Counted from the first letter of the stretch, positions 1 to 11,831 are shown. The stretch is 64,000 nt of DNA from Bimuria novae-zelandiae CBS 107.79 (GCA_010015655.1 ML976701.1:314533-378532), one strand, 5' to 3'. Notes: generated by a model from the sequence alone, not told the origin. Numbers and translations are program-made.

Positions 1-367
1 AAGTCGTAGACACCGTCCCGCCATAGTCCCCACCATCCGGTACCGAAACCCACGACGAAGAAACCTTAAACCAGTCGCGCCAAACCAAACCACCCGATTT
101 CAAACGCGACTTTAGATTCTGGTGCACGATTGCAGGCCTCTCTACAACCTCGCTTCAAAGCTCTCGAGAACAGAATCGTCGTGGCAGCCGTCATCGTTAA
201 CATGCCCAAGGTAACCCCCAATCTCCAAACCAAACCTTCCTTCTCCGCAAAGCTTCCGCGGTCCATCATACCCTGCAAAACCCCACAAGTCACACCATAT
301 CCACGCACGCCCCAGGCACTCGTCAACATCAGCATCTAAAACCCTGTTACACCCTAATCTAATCCAA
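1..367. other. Intergenic, no gene seen
   Basis: Only overlapping short reading frames on both strands, none with recognisable protein character. An ATG followed by a GTAAC donor-like site at about 201-213 on the plus strand could be a first exon, but no continuation is visible. Confidence 0.4.
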
Positions 368-1278
368 TTACTCCCCCTTCTCTTTACCCCCATACCACTT
401 CACCGTCCACTCCAGCCCCTCCTCCAACCCCCAGCGCGGCACATACATCAGCCGCGCCTCCGCCTTCCCCCCATCCATCGTATGCTCTAAAACCCTATAC
501 CTTACCCCCGCTACGCTCATCTTCGCCCTCCTTCTCCCCAGCGTCCCTATCTAAACCGCCCACTCAGCCACCCGCCCCGCTCCCACGCTCACCCACAGCG
601 GAATCTGCACAATCTCTCCATCCGCCACCGGACGCCCCATCAGCACCGCCGTCCACAGGGTGAGATCCCAAAAAGGGATAGGCTCCGCGTTCGTAATATT
701 AAAGACTTCGCCTTCCACGCGCTTATCGGCGGGGAAAATAGGTTTGGTGTACGCGGTGAGCAGGGTGGAAGCAGCGACGATGTGTGCGTGGCATGCGTTG
801 CCTATGTATATGAAATCGAATAAATTCCTGCCGGTGCCGAAACGATATTTTGCCTGTCCTTTCCTAACGACATCGACGATGTTTGTGAAGAAGGCTTCAT
901 CGTCGGGGCCGAAGGTTGTGCAGGGGCGGAGGGCGCAGGTAAGCATAGGGGTCTTGCCTGGGCGGCAGTTGTGAGCGAGGACGTCGGTTTCGGCGACGCC
1001 TTTTGAGAGAGAGTACCCCGCGTCTGCACACGCGAGTCTAGTACAGGGAGCTCCTTGACGTTATGCATCGCCGCGACGCCGGCGTAAGCTACACTCCCCG
1101 TGCTCGTGAGGTATGTTGCGTTGGGGTACTGGCGGGAAGGGCGAGGCGGGACGATGTCGAGCGCGTAGATGGTGCATGTTGGCTCGAGGGTGTGGATGAA
1201 AGCGATGAGGTGGTGGCCGTAGAAGCCGCTGCCGCCGGTTACGAGGACGTTTTTCAGAGGCTCGGTTTGGGGCGGCAT
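368..1278 (-). pseudogene. 3-beta-HSD / ERG26-like sterol dehydrogenase, broken
   Basis: Reading the minus strand from the ATG at 1278 gives an NAD-binding start (LVTGGSGFYGHH), then STGSVAYAG, the catalytic YxxxK motif as YSLSK, LTCALRPCTTFGPDDEAFF and LFDFIYIGNACHAH. These are landmarks of the 3-beta-hydroxysteroid dehydrogenase/isomerase family (ERG26 acts in C4 demethylation in ergosterol synthesis). Three defects are visible. About 70-80 residues are missing between the Rossmann strand and STGSV. A frameshift near 1020-1030 precedes YSLSK. An in-frame TAG at 551-553 is followed by a normal C-terminal tail (YVPRWGLEEG) running to a TAA at 368-370. The TAG fits TGG to TAG, which on the plus strand is CCA to CTA, a RIP-type change. 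The paralogue specificity cannot be told, so this need not be the main sterol gene. Confidence 0.75.
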
Positions 1279-2165
1279 CGTAGATAGCTAATCATGTCTT
1301 TAGGGTAGAGTTGTAGGGAGTGGGAGTGCATGGAGGAGGGTCCAGAGAAACCTGAGGTTTTTGAGTGATAGGCGCAGTTTGAAGGAACATGTTTTATGAG
1401 GTACATGGAAGTACGAAGGCATCTCAGGCAGGGATGGATGGCTTACGCCGCCCGTGCCTCCTGTCCCGCTGCGAGAGACATGCTAGAACGAGCAAGAGTT
1501 GAGTTGAACGGTTGAACAGAGCACCACACCCTCTAGACTTGTTCGGGTGCCTAGCGCCAATCCTCCTTTCCCCAGGTTCCTTGTAAAAGGCCACCATGAG
1601 GTCTGTTTAACCCTTCGACGCTAGGCACGCGAACATGCCTGCAGGGTGTAGGATGGTCGATTTAGCCAATCGTTGTTTGGAAGATTAGCTAGAGGAAATC
1701 GTCCATGGCGTTGCTGACTTGGATCTTACACGGTGCCGACGTGGAAATTTGTCGAAGAAGAAATACGAACCGAGTAACTGCATCAGCCGTCAATCACCTA
1801 CGTATCATCAGATACAACACGACATGCAATGTAATGCAGGCCAATACTGACCCATCTATCCTATTCAAAAACGGGGGTATCTACAAGGCTCCGAAAATAC
1901 AACCCTCTGTGTACCGAACCATGCCGTACCCATGCCATTTACGCGAAACCTCAAGCCATCCCGATCCACCATGCAAGACCGGCCAACATAAAGTCCATCG
2001 ACAAGCCGAAGACCAATCCGAAACAATGCGCGAAAGAAGAGCCTGTACAGCCGTAAACTGTGCATGTAGCGGCGACGCAAGGTTCTGCTGTTTCGACTCC
2101 AGCAATGTATCTCCTACAATTACGTATCCCACCACGCTTCCCACCACGCTTCGTATCCTCGTGGT
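1279..2165. other. Intergenic, no gene seen
   Basis: No supported gene. Reading frames here on both strands lack conserved features. It holds the upstream region of the ERG26-like pseudogene and the 3' flank of the UBP2 gene. Confidence 0.4.
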
Positions 2166-5100
2166 TCAAAGGTTTTTCAGCAGTTCCTTTGAAAACTCCA
2201 GCCCTTCCGCGGACGGGTCGTCTGTCGCCCGTTCTGCCTTGTTCTTCTTTGGCGGCGACCTCGACCCAGCGTACGAAAAGTCTCTGGTGCCCCGCTTGCC
2301 GCTCGGCTTAATTGGAGGGACGTTATGAGATGGTTCGAAGATCCCACCCACGTCGTCCAGTTCTTTGATATCAGGTTCCGAATCCAGAAGCATGTTGTCC
2401 AGCAATGCAGTAGGGTCGGTTTGGGCCTCGGAGTGCGCATCGAAAAAAGGATCAAAGTTGGGGTACGAGAAGGGGGAACGAGAATGCGCGGGAGAGTTGT
2501 GCAGCAAGTTGTCTGGAACGAGAGAAGAACCACGCTTGAAGCCCGGTGGACTGCGTGGTGTAATCCTGAAACACGAGTACGATTAGCACAAATGCAAACA
2601 CTTGCAGATTGACCTCTGATTTGAAGTTCCTGGGGCAACACGCAACGTTATGCGCTTGCAAGTGTTTGTTGTGCTAATGATCCTGGGACAGCTCGTTAGG
2701 ATTGCGTTGTAGATCTTACTGCTCCTGTCCCTGTAGGGGGACTTCTTGCCCCTGGAGGACTTCCATGCTCGTTATATCATCCATGTTCACCACATCAGGA
2801 GCGTCTGTCATCTCAACGTCGCCTTGCTGGTCGATCGGGTTACGATAAAGAGCTTCCGTGAATTTGGTGGCGACATCATCCCGAACGTACACGATACCCG
2901 TGCTTGTGGGCGGGCGAGCCTGTTGCAATTTCTTGAAAATGTTTTCTTCTGTCTCCTCTGTGACCGTCTCGTCGTTGTATTTACGCCAAATGTTCTTCTG
3001 GAAGTCATAAATGTAAATCCAGTAGTGGCCACCAACGTGGGAGCCTGCGTGCATGAAGATAGCGTGCAACCGATATGGATGATCCTTGCAATCAGCAAAG
3101 ACGAAGTCGATCTGCTGCTCTAGCTTCGCTATGCGTTCCTCAATCTCCGCTACTTCTGGACGAAGCTCGTCGGCACGTTGACTGAGATGCTCCGAAACGA
3201 CCTCGCGTGTGACGGGGCCATTATCGCCTTGCTCTGAAGGTGAGGCTGGAGAACCATTGTCGATCTCCGGTTGGAGATCTTTGAGGTTCTTGACCACGCA
3301 AGCAGTCTCGTCGAGAACATCTGGGAGACTGACGTCTTTAAACTCAGTCTCCTTTAGCAGGGTCCGTCGTTTGAGAAGATCTTGCTTATTCTTTTGCAAT
3401 CTCCATTGCTGTTTGCGAAGTTCGTACAGCTCCGCCTCCGAAAGCGAATCGGTCTTTTTGAGATAGCGATCCATGTACAGGACCTTGTCCAGGGTAATAT
3501 GCGACTCATCCTTCCGAGGCTGGCGGTTTTCATAGCGTAAACGTCGAACGTTGATGATCTGAATTGGGGCAGTCTTCTCGAAATACTCGTACTTCTCGGA
3601 ACCGGTATCAATTTCTGTCAAGCCGAACTCCTCGTCCAAGGCAGCATAAAGTGATCGGTCCCGGTCATTGGTTGATACCGAAACACAATCCTGGAGATCG
3701 ACCTTGGGAATATCCTTATCCTCAACTCGACGCACAGTCGTGACGTCAGAAAAGAAGGTCCGTTTGATCATATCAAGCTGTTCACCATCGCGCAGGACCT
3801 CCTCTCCCTTGAAAGCGCAGGATAGAAGATCAAAAACGTTGTTCAAGATTTCGGCAGCATCTTGCTGTTGCGCTGTTTCTTCAAGTTCCTTCAGGCCAAT
3901 GTCAGCATTGGCTTGCCGCCTTGGAGGCACCGGTGGAGGAAGGCGTGAAGGTTGCTCGGGTTGACCGTCAGCAGTGCCATTCGGTTCATCGGCTGTTGCC
4001 GTAAGGTCCATAGCCTTCATGCTGTCAGCATCGCCATCGGCATCACCCATGACAGAATCCGCCGGCGTAGGTGGCCTCGAGTTTGATTGAAACCCTGGTG
4101 GAAGCATAGGTCCACTGACAGGCATGTCGCCAATCTTGCCGAGCCCTACATGCTCAGCGTCGGACTTGGTACTGCTTGCGGCCGCTACTGGTGCATTTTC
4201 GCCCCTGATAAGGGCCAAGGCAGCGAGGGATCGCTCTGGCTGAACGTTGTACCCGGTGGCTGTGATCATCTGATTGAACAGACCTCGCAGTTCCCGAACG
4301 ACTAAAATGGTCAGTAACTTTTCCGCGAAGATTCAGGAGATGAAATTTGATGCTTGACATGCAAAGCTATGCTACGATGAATATAAAAGAAACTACACTT
4401 ACATTGCTGGCCGGTTTCGGCTCTAGCTCGAGACACCGCAGTACGTCCCACGCGCTTCGATTGTAGAGCCTCTGTTGACAAATCTTGGAAGTGCTTCTCG
4501 CATTCTATGACCATTTCGCGCAGAGGCTTGATGGTAAATAAAAACTGCAATACGCTGTTCAGGTAGCAGGTGTTGCCGATGTTTCGACAACCTACAGGCC
4601 ACGAGCCTGGCGGATGAGAGGAATCTCCGTTCGGTGCAGCACCGTTCCCATACGAGGTTTCTTGGTCCTTCTTCACTATTTTGAGAGCAATCCGTAACCT
4701 CTCCTCGTTCGTTGGAGTGTCGCTGATCATGAGTTCGACTTGTTCTTCCAACATTTCCGGCACAAGTCGCGTTGACCGGTCGGGAATGTTCAATGTAGCA
4801 TAAGCTTCAGCGGCATCCATCTCAATCTTACCAAGATCACCCGTTTCCAGCCACTGCCACAACGCACTGCTTTTACGATGGTCCGCAATGATCTGAACGG
4901 CTTTGCGTGCTGTCGGTTCTTCTGTTGGATGATCGATCAATTTTGATGTGAACATGGAGGTGACCATGTCGTCAGAAGCCACCGCAGAGTCGGGCAAATT
5001 CAGCCATGCGAGGGCCTCTTGGTACGTTTCGATTGTACTGGATGCTGTTCGCTTTATCAGATCACTGTCCCTGGCAATTCCGATAACGCGAAGGGCATTC

Positions 5101-6552
5101 TTAGCTTCCTCAAGCTGAGCAGGGCCAATATCCGACAACCGAGCTTTGTACTGCTCAGTGATGATCACATCACTAAGGAGGGCGACGTGGGAAGGGTCTA
5201 TTGCGAGTGTTCGATACGCTTGGTTGATTTCCTGTCGCGTGACGAGATCCTGGGACGCGAGGATGGCGCATTCCGTCGATAGTGCGTCGCTGTCACGACC
5301 CTTAGCCAGATCTTTCAAACACTCAAAATAGTAGGGAGTGTTTGGCGGATCTACGTCAACTTGGCGTTTGTATGCAAACAACAGCAAGGAATCGGAGAAG
5401 TCGGCTAGTGCACCGAGGCCGGCATAATATGGGTGGTCTTCCTCGCTTATGGATGTACTTCGGGTCTCCCTACGACCGCCGGTCCTAAGCTCGTAGTCAT
5501 CACAGCCCAGAGCCAGTTCAAGGTAACTGCGCGCAGGAATGAGATCTAAGGGATAACGACGAGTAGTGGGTGGCTCGGATGCAGGGAATTCCATTATGAT
5601 GGCGTTGAGTTCGTATCGCGCGTCTTGTACCATGGTGCGAGAGGTCGGCTCAAGACTCTCCAGAGGATCTTGCTCTTCAGAAGGCTCTGGTAAACGCCAT
5701 CCATTTGTAGTCGTGCCGTCCTGCTCCTGTTCCACGGCCAACGTAAAGCCCAGCTTTTTGAGGATGTCGTCGCAGTCTTCACCAAAAGTTTTGATGAACT
5801 TCCTATTCAGAAACGGTATCCGAGTCTTACCCTTCTGTGGCTTGCAGCTGTCATGGAGATACGTGTTGAGGTAGTTAGGCGCATCGATCGGCTTTGCCAT
5901 CTCGGGGTCTGCGCGGTCTCCGATGAGCGCCTTGGATCGCTCCCATCTCTTCCGTAAATTCGCGTCGTTGGTCAGCAAAACTTTGTCGGATTCTGTAAAG
6001 CAAGGCGGCGAAATACGTATGCGGAGGTCGACCGGGCACTTGGGCGCTGAGCAGGAAAAAGAGTACGTCCTCGGTTTGTTGTGACCGCCCAGACTCTCGC
6101 TCCGTTGGTGGTCTTGCTCGCCACGGAATATGAAGTGATGGAGCGGGAACTCGTGGTTTACCTTCCTGCATGGGCTGTTCTGAGCGCCATTGTCGCGAAG
6201 GTCCACCCAGAAGTCGAAGTGCCAGCGACACTTCTTGCAGAAGGCGGCAACCCTGTACACCAAATTATGGTCCGGCCCTGTGCCTTTCTGCGGGAGTGCG
6301 CTCTGCTCCTGCTTCAACTGCAAATCGTGGCGACAATTCCGATACGGGACTGCGGCTTTAGGCGGAGAACGGGGATCGTACTGCGGCGGCGGGGTCGTGA
6401 GTAGGTTCCTCTTTGCGGCGTCTTCATAGCGCGGGTCGTACGTGAGTAGGTCGTGTAGCAATAGCGGTGCTGTCTTGCCTGTGCAAAAAAAAACAACGTC
6501 AGTTCTCGCACGTGTAAACAGAACGCGCGCATCACTGACCTGGACCATCCAT
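2166..6552 (-). CDS. UBP2: Ubiquitin C-terminal hydrolase, UBP2 type
   Basis: A large cysteine-protease deubiquitinase. Exon 1 (6540-6552, start MDGPG) joins exon 2 (4403-6478) across a 61-bp intron, giving the N-terminus GKTAPLLLHDLLTYDPRYE typical of fungal UBP2. A 101-bp intron (4302-4402, GTAAGT...TTTAG) leads to exon 3. The Cys box RNIGNTCYLNSVLQFL puts the nucleophile near residue 642; the His box GGHYWIYIYDF puts the histidine near 1122, with WRKYND after it. The roughly 480 residues between the boxes carry coiled-coil-like acidic stretches, as is usual for UBP2. If exon 3 is read through, it stops at 2716 (1,224 aa). A GTAAGA donor overlaps that stop. Splicing 2683-2719 and 2566-2613 keeps phase into an open exon ending at 2166, giving about 1,379 aa. 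That last exon has no upstream ATG of its own. The catalytic gene is certain; the C-terminal extension is not. Confidence 0.85.
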
Positions 6553-7016
6553 GGCTGCCACTTTGGCGGGGTTCCACAGCGCCGATGTTCAAAAATACGG
6601 TGTATGAAGCTGTATAAACAGCCGTCGTATGGGGTGGGTGAAGGTCAAGCGTGCTGTGGGCGCGTGACGAGTGCAGTTAAACAGAAGGAGCTGGCGTGTT
6701 TGGTGTGTCTCTAGGCGGCAGTCGCAATGGGTGAAGCAAGCAGGCAAGCAATCAATCAAGCGCCGCTCGCGGGCCGCGCTTTCCAAGAGAAGAGACCCAC
6801 GTCCGGCACTGTCCAGCTCGAATAGGCAAACAGTGTTTGGTGCGGCCGGACGAAAAGCGAGCAAACCCCCAAAGCGGCTCTGGCAGGTGAGACAACTGCG
6901 AATGTTGAGCAGTGATGCGCGCCAAGACACCCTGCCGTTACTAACTTAGCGCGGAGGCTCAACTTCGACCTCGCTCAGAGCTCCGGCAACGACACCACCG
7001 CCCAATTGCGCCCGCC
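6553..7016. promoter_or_regulatory. Shared upstream region of divergent UBP2 and complex I genes
   Basis: This 464-bp GC-rich gap separates two divergently read start codons (UBP2 on minus at 6552, the NADH dehydrogenase subunit on plus at 7017), so it must hold both promoters. No TATA box or named factor site stands out, and the reading frames inside it look spurious. Confidence 0.5.
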
Positions 7017-7783
7017 ATGGCCTCCCACGACGATGTCTACCACCCGCGGGACACGCTTGCGAACACCGCGAACACCACCCTCCAGCTCACCACCGCCGGC
7101 GCCATCATTGCGGGCGTGCAAAACACGATGCGGAAGCAGAATGTCGGCGCCATGGGCATCATCACCCGCTCGGGCGGCACAATTGCACTCTTCGGTGTGT
7201 GGCTCGGAATCCCGCGCATGCCCAGTTCTGGACGGCGCTAATTGAGGGCAGCAAGCGTGGGGTTCCTGTACCAATTCACAAAGGACGTAACCGCGAACCT
7301 GCGGCAGAAGGATGACACGTACGGCGAGGCATTTGCAGGCTTTATGGGCGGCACCGCGGTCGGCGTTGCCAGTGCGTCTCTCAACTAGCTTTCTAAGGAC
7401 TGGACTGACTCTCGTAGGGGGAAGCATGCCGATGGTGCTGGGCGCAGGTGCCGGGTTCGGCGTTGCCTGTGCCACCTTCAAGTACACCCAGGGATTTAGA
7501 GGCTACAACATCAAGGAGGATAGTGAGGACGAGGTCGCGCGGAAAGAGGAAATGCGCAAGATGCGCCGGAGACCGCTACAGGAGACACTCGAACAGTTGG
7601 GCGAGGGTCGGGGTATGTCCTACATATTCTGCGCGAATATTCTTACTAATTTATCCAGGTATCTATGGTCCTGGCTACGAGGAGAGAAGGCGAGAACGTT
7701 TACTAGCCAAATACGGCATCGACGTGAAGGAGGCGCAAGAGCAATTCCGTCAGAAGAACGTGGACCCCACGGCCAGCCTCTAA
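7017..7783 (+). CDS. NADH:ubiquinone oxidoreductase 21.3 kDa-type subunit (Tim17/NDUFA11 family)
   Basis: Four exons (7017-7194, 7252-7371, 7418-7612, 7659-7783) join in phase to 205 aa. The introns are 57, 46 and 46 bp with GT-AG ends. The start MASHDDVYHPRDTL is followed by a glycine-rich helix (TTAGAIIAGVQNTMRKQ), then VGFLYQFTKDVTANLRQKDD and a second glycine-rich block (MPMVLGAGAGFGVACATFKY). The tail is charged and ends with GIYGPGYEERRRERLLAKYG. This layout matches the small membrane subunits of mitochondrial complex I related to Tim17/22 (mammalian NDUFA11, Neurospora 21.3b). The product is expected in the inner mitochondrial membrane. The only realistic alternative is another Tim17-fold protein; the length and long hydrophilic C-terminus favour complex I. 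Confidence 0.85.
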
Positions 7784-8355
7784 GCAGCAGCCATGTGTAC
7801 ATATATTCTATTGATTACAACAAGGGCGTCTTTCGTTTGTTCTGCGCTTCTTCGTACTTATAGGGGCTTCGAGTGATTCAGTAGGCACTCCATCCGTTTC
7901 TATACCAAATGAAGAACCACATCTTCCTCAAGGTAGCCTGACGCTAATAATTACAACCTTGACAAGAAGAAGTCAAAATCCTAAACCCTTACACCATCCT
8001 AGAGTACCGTAGTACGATATACGCGCCCTCCGCGACAACCCAAAAGCTTCCAGAATTACCCAATCAGGCAAAGGCGATTATGGCTCATAGTGAGCACCCA
8101 AGCGAGCCGGCCCTACACCACCTCTTACGCGCGTTGCAACCCCGAAACTGCCTCCACCTACTACACCACCAAACCTCATGTAGTAAAGGTGCCTTACCAT
8201 ACTCCACCACGCCGGCGCGAAGGCCACGGGCAGACTTTCCCGGGTAGATAGAGAAGAAATATATATAATATAAAGCGCAACATCCACAACACCAGTGCCC
8301 GCACGTTTCCGTGTTGTGATCTCTGTATCTGTACATCAATTCTTCATACGCATCA
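7784..8355. other. Intergenic between complex I subunit and BAHD gene
   Basis: Holds the 3' end of the complex I subunit gene and the promoter of the next gene. A TATATATAATATAAA-like stretch lies near 8259-8274, about 85 bp upstream of the BAHD start codon, and is the best TATA candidate in the window. No gene is seen. Confidence 0.45.
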
Positions 8356-10002
8356 ATGGCGAGCCCTCCAACCATCGAGGTGCTTTCCTCCACGCGCGTC
8401 CACCCCTCCACTCCCCAGAGCACCCCAACCACAACACGCCTCTCCATCATCGACGCCTCAGTCGCGCGCTTCACGCCCTGTGGTGCGATATGGTTCTTCC
8501 CTTCCCCCTCACTTCTTCCCTCCTCACCCGCCCCCTCCATCGCGTTCTCCCCCTCCGCTCTAAAAGCCAGCCTCGCGCACACCCTAACCTCCTACCCCCA
8601 ATGGACCGGCCACCTCCACATGATACCCTACGTCCCTAACCTCCCCTCGCGCGCCTACACCCAGCGATACGGACGCCTTGGAGTTCACTACGGCTCCCCG
8701 ACCGATCCAGGCGTAGCCTTCGTCTCCGCGCACATCTCGTGCACACTCGCCTCTGCGCTCCCGTTCCACGGCCCCCGGGAGAATACTACCCCTACCCGTA
8801 AATTGTATAACTGCGACGCCATGCTGCGAGAAGACGTGCTACTCCCGCGGACACCGCTGGCGGGGTATACAAGCCCAGCCTCGCACGATGATGTCAGCGT
8901 CGCCGTGCAAGTGACACAGTTCACGTGCGGCGGGGCCGCGGTGGGTGTAAAGATAGCGCACTGTCTCGCCGACGCGACAGCGCTGTCGCAATTCATGCGG
9001 GACTGGAGCGCCGTGCACGCTGCGCTCATATCAAATTCGCCCCTTCCTGAGATACACCCTGTATTTGAGCCGTGGACGCTGGACCAGCGGGCTACGAGGG
9101 ACTTGGATGAGACGGTGCCGGATGAAGAGGTGCTAAAGGCGGCGTACGCGCTCCCCGCGCATCGGTACGATTGGTGGGCATCTGCGGAAGGGTCGGGGTT
9201 TGGGCCTGGGGCACATGCGATTCCAGAGGTGCTGAGGGAGGAGCCGGCGACGAGGGAGATTGCGGTGGAGGGAGAAAAGATGCCGTGGGGCACGTACGAT
9301 GTCCCGGCGCCGGTATCGCATACGCTCATCCACTACACAGCTGCGCAGCTGGACAAAATCGGGGCCGCAGCATCAACGCCCGGTCCGGAGGATACTCGAG
9401 AAGTAAATATATCCCGACACGATGCGCTCGTAGCGCAGATCTGGACGCTTATAAACCGCGCTCGCTGGCCCGAGAACGGCGATGCGAGCAAGGCAGTGCA
9501 CGCCAATATCACGTTCGGCCTACGTACACGTGTTTCTCCACCGCTGTCTCCTTCGTTCTTGGGATCACCTCTTCAGATCGCAAAGGTAACGCTTCCGTGG
9601 TCGGTTGCTAGTTCGTCGACGGCGCTCCCGAGCATCGCCTCCAGCATCAAACGCACACTAAACGTCTTCACACCCGCTGCAATAGCTGCCCAGATATACG
9701 CCATCGCTCATGAACTCTCGCCGCAGCGACTGTGGCAGGCATTTCTGGGCAGAGAGCACATGCTGGTGACGAGCTGGGCACACACGGGGTTGTATACGTG
9801 CGACTTCGGTACAGGAGGCGCGCCGCAGTACGTACATCCTATAATGCCGCTGGTAGATGGATGTGTGCAGATCATCGAGGGTGCACCCATAGGACCCATA
9901 ACTGAGGGAAAGAAGTGGTATGAAGATGGCGTTGATGTGGCGATATATCTTGAGAGGGAAGCCATGGCGAGGTTGGTAAAGGATGAGCGGATATGGCTTT
10001 GA
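8356..10002 (+). CDS. BAHD-family acyltransferase
   Basis: A single uninterrupted exon of 548 codons. It carries both family motifs in the right order: HxxxD as HCLAD with the catalytic histidine near residue 202, and the structural DFGxG as DFGTG near residue 483. The HxxxD histidine activates an acceptor hydroxyl or amine for transfer of an acyl group from CoA. Fungal members include the trichothecene 3-O-acetyltransferase type and other secondary-metabolite acyltransferases; the substrate cannot be read from sequence. The start fits CATCAATGGCG, about 80 bp after a TATA-like stretch. No polyketide synthase, NRPS or P450 is adjacent, so it is not visibly part of a metabolite cluster. It is convergent with the tubulin cofactor gene, 27 bp away. 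Confidence 0.9.
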   Translation: MASPPTIEVLSSTRVHPSTPQSTPTTTRLSIIDASVARFTPCGAIWFFPSPSLLPSSPAPSIAFSPSALKASLAHTLTSYPQWTGHLHMIPYVPNLPSRAYTQRYGRLGVHYGSPTDPGVAFVSAHISCTLASALPFHGPRENTTPTRKLYNCDAMLREDVLLPRTPLAGYTSPASHDDVSVAVQVTQFTCGGAAVGVKIAHCLADATALSQFMRDWSAVHAALISNSPLPEIHPVFEPWTLDQRATRDLDETVPDEEVLKAAYALPAHRYDWWASAEGSGFGPGAHAIPEVLREEPATREIAVEGEKMPWGTYDVPAPVSHTLIHYTAAQLDKIGAAASTPGPEDTREVNISRHDALVAQIWTLINRARWPENGDASKAVHANITFGLRTRVSPPLSPSFLGSPLQIAKVTLPWSVASSSTALPSIASSIKRTLNVFTPAAIAAQIYAIAHELSPQRLWQAFLGREHMLVTSWAHTGLYTCDFGTGGAPQYVHPIMPLVDGCVQIIEGAPIGPITEGKKWYEDGVDVAIYLEREAMARLVKDERIWL

Positions 10003-10029
10003 TCCCTCGACGCGTCTTCTTTAGATGCT

Positions 10030-11260
10030 TCAAGAGGATCGGGTGATGCCAAAAACCTGGAGAGTGGAGCCCAGATCTGCAGGCTCGCCAGGGACTTTGA
10101 CTTTCCACACGGTATCTGGAATTCTTTCTGGATCGGGGAGCGTGGTAAAATTAGGGCTGGGTTCGGATTTGAGCCACTTGAAGTCGTCGATCTGGTCCCA
10201 CTGGTTGGTTGAGCCGGTCAGGTCCTCGGTCATCTGTTATTTGTATTAGCAACAGCCCACGTCCTGGATAGAGGTGAGGCTTACGAAATGCTGCGGCAAC
10301 GGCGCGAACCGTATCGTCTCGCAGTCCTCAATGATGGGCCTGCTCGAGCAATGTAGGTAAACATCCACCTTTTTGGAGCTATGCATGCGGTATTGTCGAC
10401 AGCTCGTGACGATGACACTGCGTTCCACACCCGTGATATGAATTGGTCCCGTAACCCTTCCACACACGACCAACGAGTCTCGGATATTCTTCAGCGTCAA
10501 CGTCGCGAATGGAGAGCCGTTTATGGTAGGACCAGACAAGTCTACAACGCTCCGCTGCACATTCGACACAGTGGCCGAGCGCGCAGACTGCGCTGTCGAC
10601 GCCGGTAACACGACGTGCGCCCCGTTGAGATTCGACACCACAACACCCTGCCCATCCGCCCCCGAGCTGCCATTCTCCACACTCCCCAAAACTTTCTGGC
10701 CCCCAACAAGCTCCTCCTCTTCCTTCTCCTCCCCCGGACTAACCAACTCCAACGGCGTAGGCGCAAACGCACTCACCGCCGCCGAGCTCTCACCCGAGCT
10801 ATACCCGACATGCACAGGACCCAACAACCTCTTATTCTGCGCCATCTCTGCGGCCTCGCCAATGCTAATAGCACTTGCATTCTTCCTCGCCGTAAACTTG
10901 AACTTCTTCTTCCCCTGTCCGAGTTCATTCCTTACATTCTGCAGCTTATCGTGCAGGGCCTTTATGGCCTCGCCGTAGGTGCGCTGGTCGTAGGCGGGGA
11001 TGTACGCCGACGCGTCTTTGACTTCGTCGGAAAGACGTGAGGTACCGGCGAGGCAGTGGTCGATGGCGTCGGGGCGCTCCGTGGGGGAGACTGAGGCGAG
11101 GCGCGACATTTCGTCTTGGAGGGCTGCTGCTTGTTAGATGTGGCCTTCGGGAGGGAAGAGAGGTGGGTGTACCGAGTACTTCTTGCTGGAAGTAGCGGAA
11201 GAAGCGCTCTTTGGAGGCGAACTCTGGACGAGCTGGCTGGGGCGCGTCGGGTGGTGCCAT
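10030..11260 (-). CDS. Tubulin-folding cofactor C (TBCC)
   Basis: Three exons (11173-11260, 10285-11123, 10030-10233) splice in phase to 376 aa. The N-terminal part (ERFFRYFQQEV, ALQDEMSRLA, then a charged helical region) is the spectrin-like tubulin-binding domain. The middle is low-complexity. The C-terminal half is the C-CAP/TBCC beta-helix: VVDLSGPTI, TLTLKNIRDSLVVCG, IHITGVERSVIVTSCRQYRMH, VYLHCSSRPIIEDC, then WDQIDDFKWLKSE. The arginine in RQYRMH matches the arginine finger of TBCC and RP2, which stimulates GTP hydrolysis by beta-tubulin when the heterodimer is released. An upstream in-frame ATG at 11281 is possible, but 11260 gives the more typical start MAPPDAPQ. Its 3' end faces the BAHD gene. 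Confidence 0.88.
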
Positions 11261-11377
11261 GGTCGTTGGGTTGGCAGTCATGACTGTGCAGATCAAATGT
11301 CAAGGCGCACTTCGATGATGGCTGTGGATGCGCCGAGAAGATCGATTGATAACTGGGACGCGTTTTACTTTTATAAC

Positions 11378-11407
11378 GCTCCAGGCTCCAGGCTCCAGGC
11401 TCCAGGC
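11378..11407. repeat. 7-bp tandem repeat (GCTCCAG x4)
   Basis: Four perfect head-to-tail copies of GCTCCAG plus two bases, about 120 bp upstream of the tubulin cofactor C start. This is a small minisatellite; no function is implied. Confidence 0.9.
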
Positions 11408-11831
11408 AGTTGGTCTCGTGGTGTTGTCGGTGGAGCGTGTCTGTGTTTTTGCAAGTGGGGTAGCTCAGGAGAGGAAGGCGCACCACCCGTTCGTCAGATA
11501 CTTGTAGAACGACTCTATCGATGTATCCCCTTTCCGTCACGTAGACACTCACTGTGCCGCTTAGCTCGCTGCATGATGTCGATGGAGACCGGAGGCACGC
11601 ATCCGATGCCAAAACGTCCAGGGTTCACCAAGCACGCTACCCCGCGCTCAGGGCTTAGCTTCTATTTCGGCCTTTTCAACCACCACGAACCAACTTGAAC
11701 TGCGAAACGTCATCTCATCATTTCGTTTAGCAAAGACGTATTAAAGTAATAAAAGAAAAAGAAATCATGAATCAACCAATCCAGGAAAACACCGGCCATC
11801 CTTCACGGTCATAATCGTCACCTCCATCACT
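11408..11831. other. Intergenic, no gene seen
   Basis: Upstream region of the tubulin cofactor gene and 3' flank of the SDR-like gene. It has an A-rich stretch near 11740-11765 (ATTAAAGTAATAAAAGAAAAAG) but no supported coding sequence. Confidence 0.4.

Noticed and set aside
1705..2328. A 207-codon plus-strand frame upstream of the UBP2 3' end
   Set aside because: It runs opposite the minus-strand exon ending at 2166, has no recognisable domain and has the unusual composition of a shadow frame.
6589..6949. Overlapping ORFs on both strands between UBP2 and the complex I gene
   Set aside because: They lie in a shared promoter region, overlap each other, and show no family features.
7618..7802. 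Minus-strand ORF opposite the last exon of the complex I subunit
   Set aside because: It is a shadow frame without features; the plus-strand gene is well supported by four in-phase exons.
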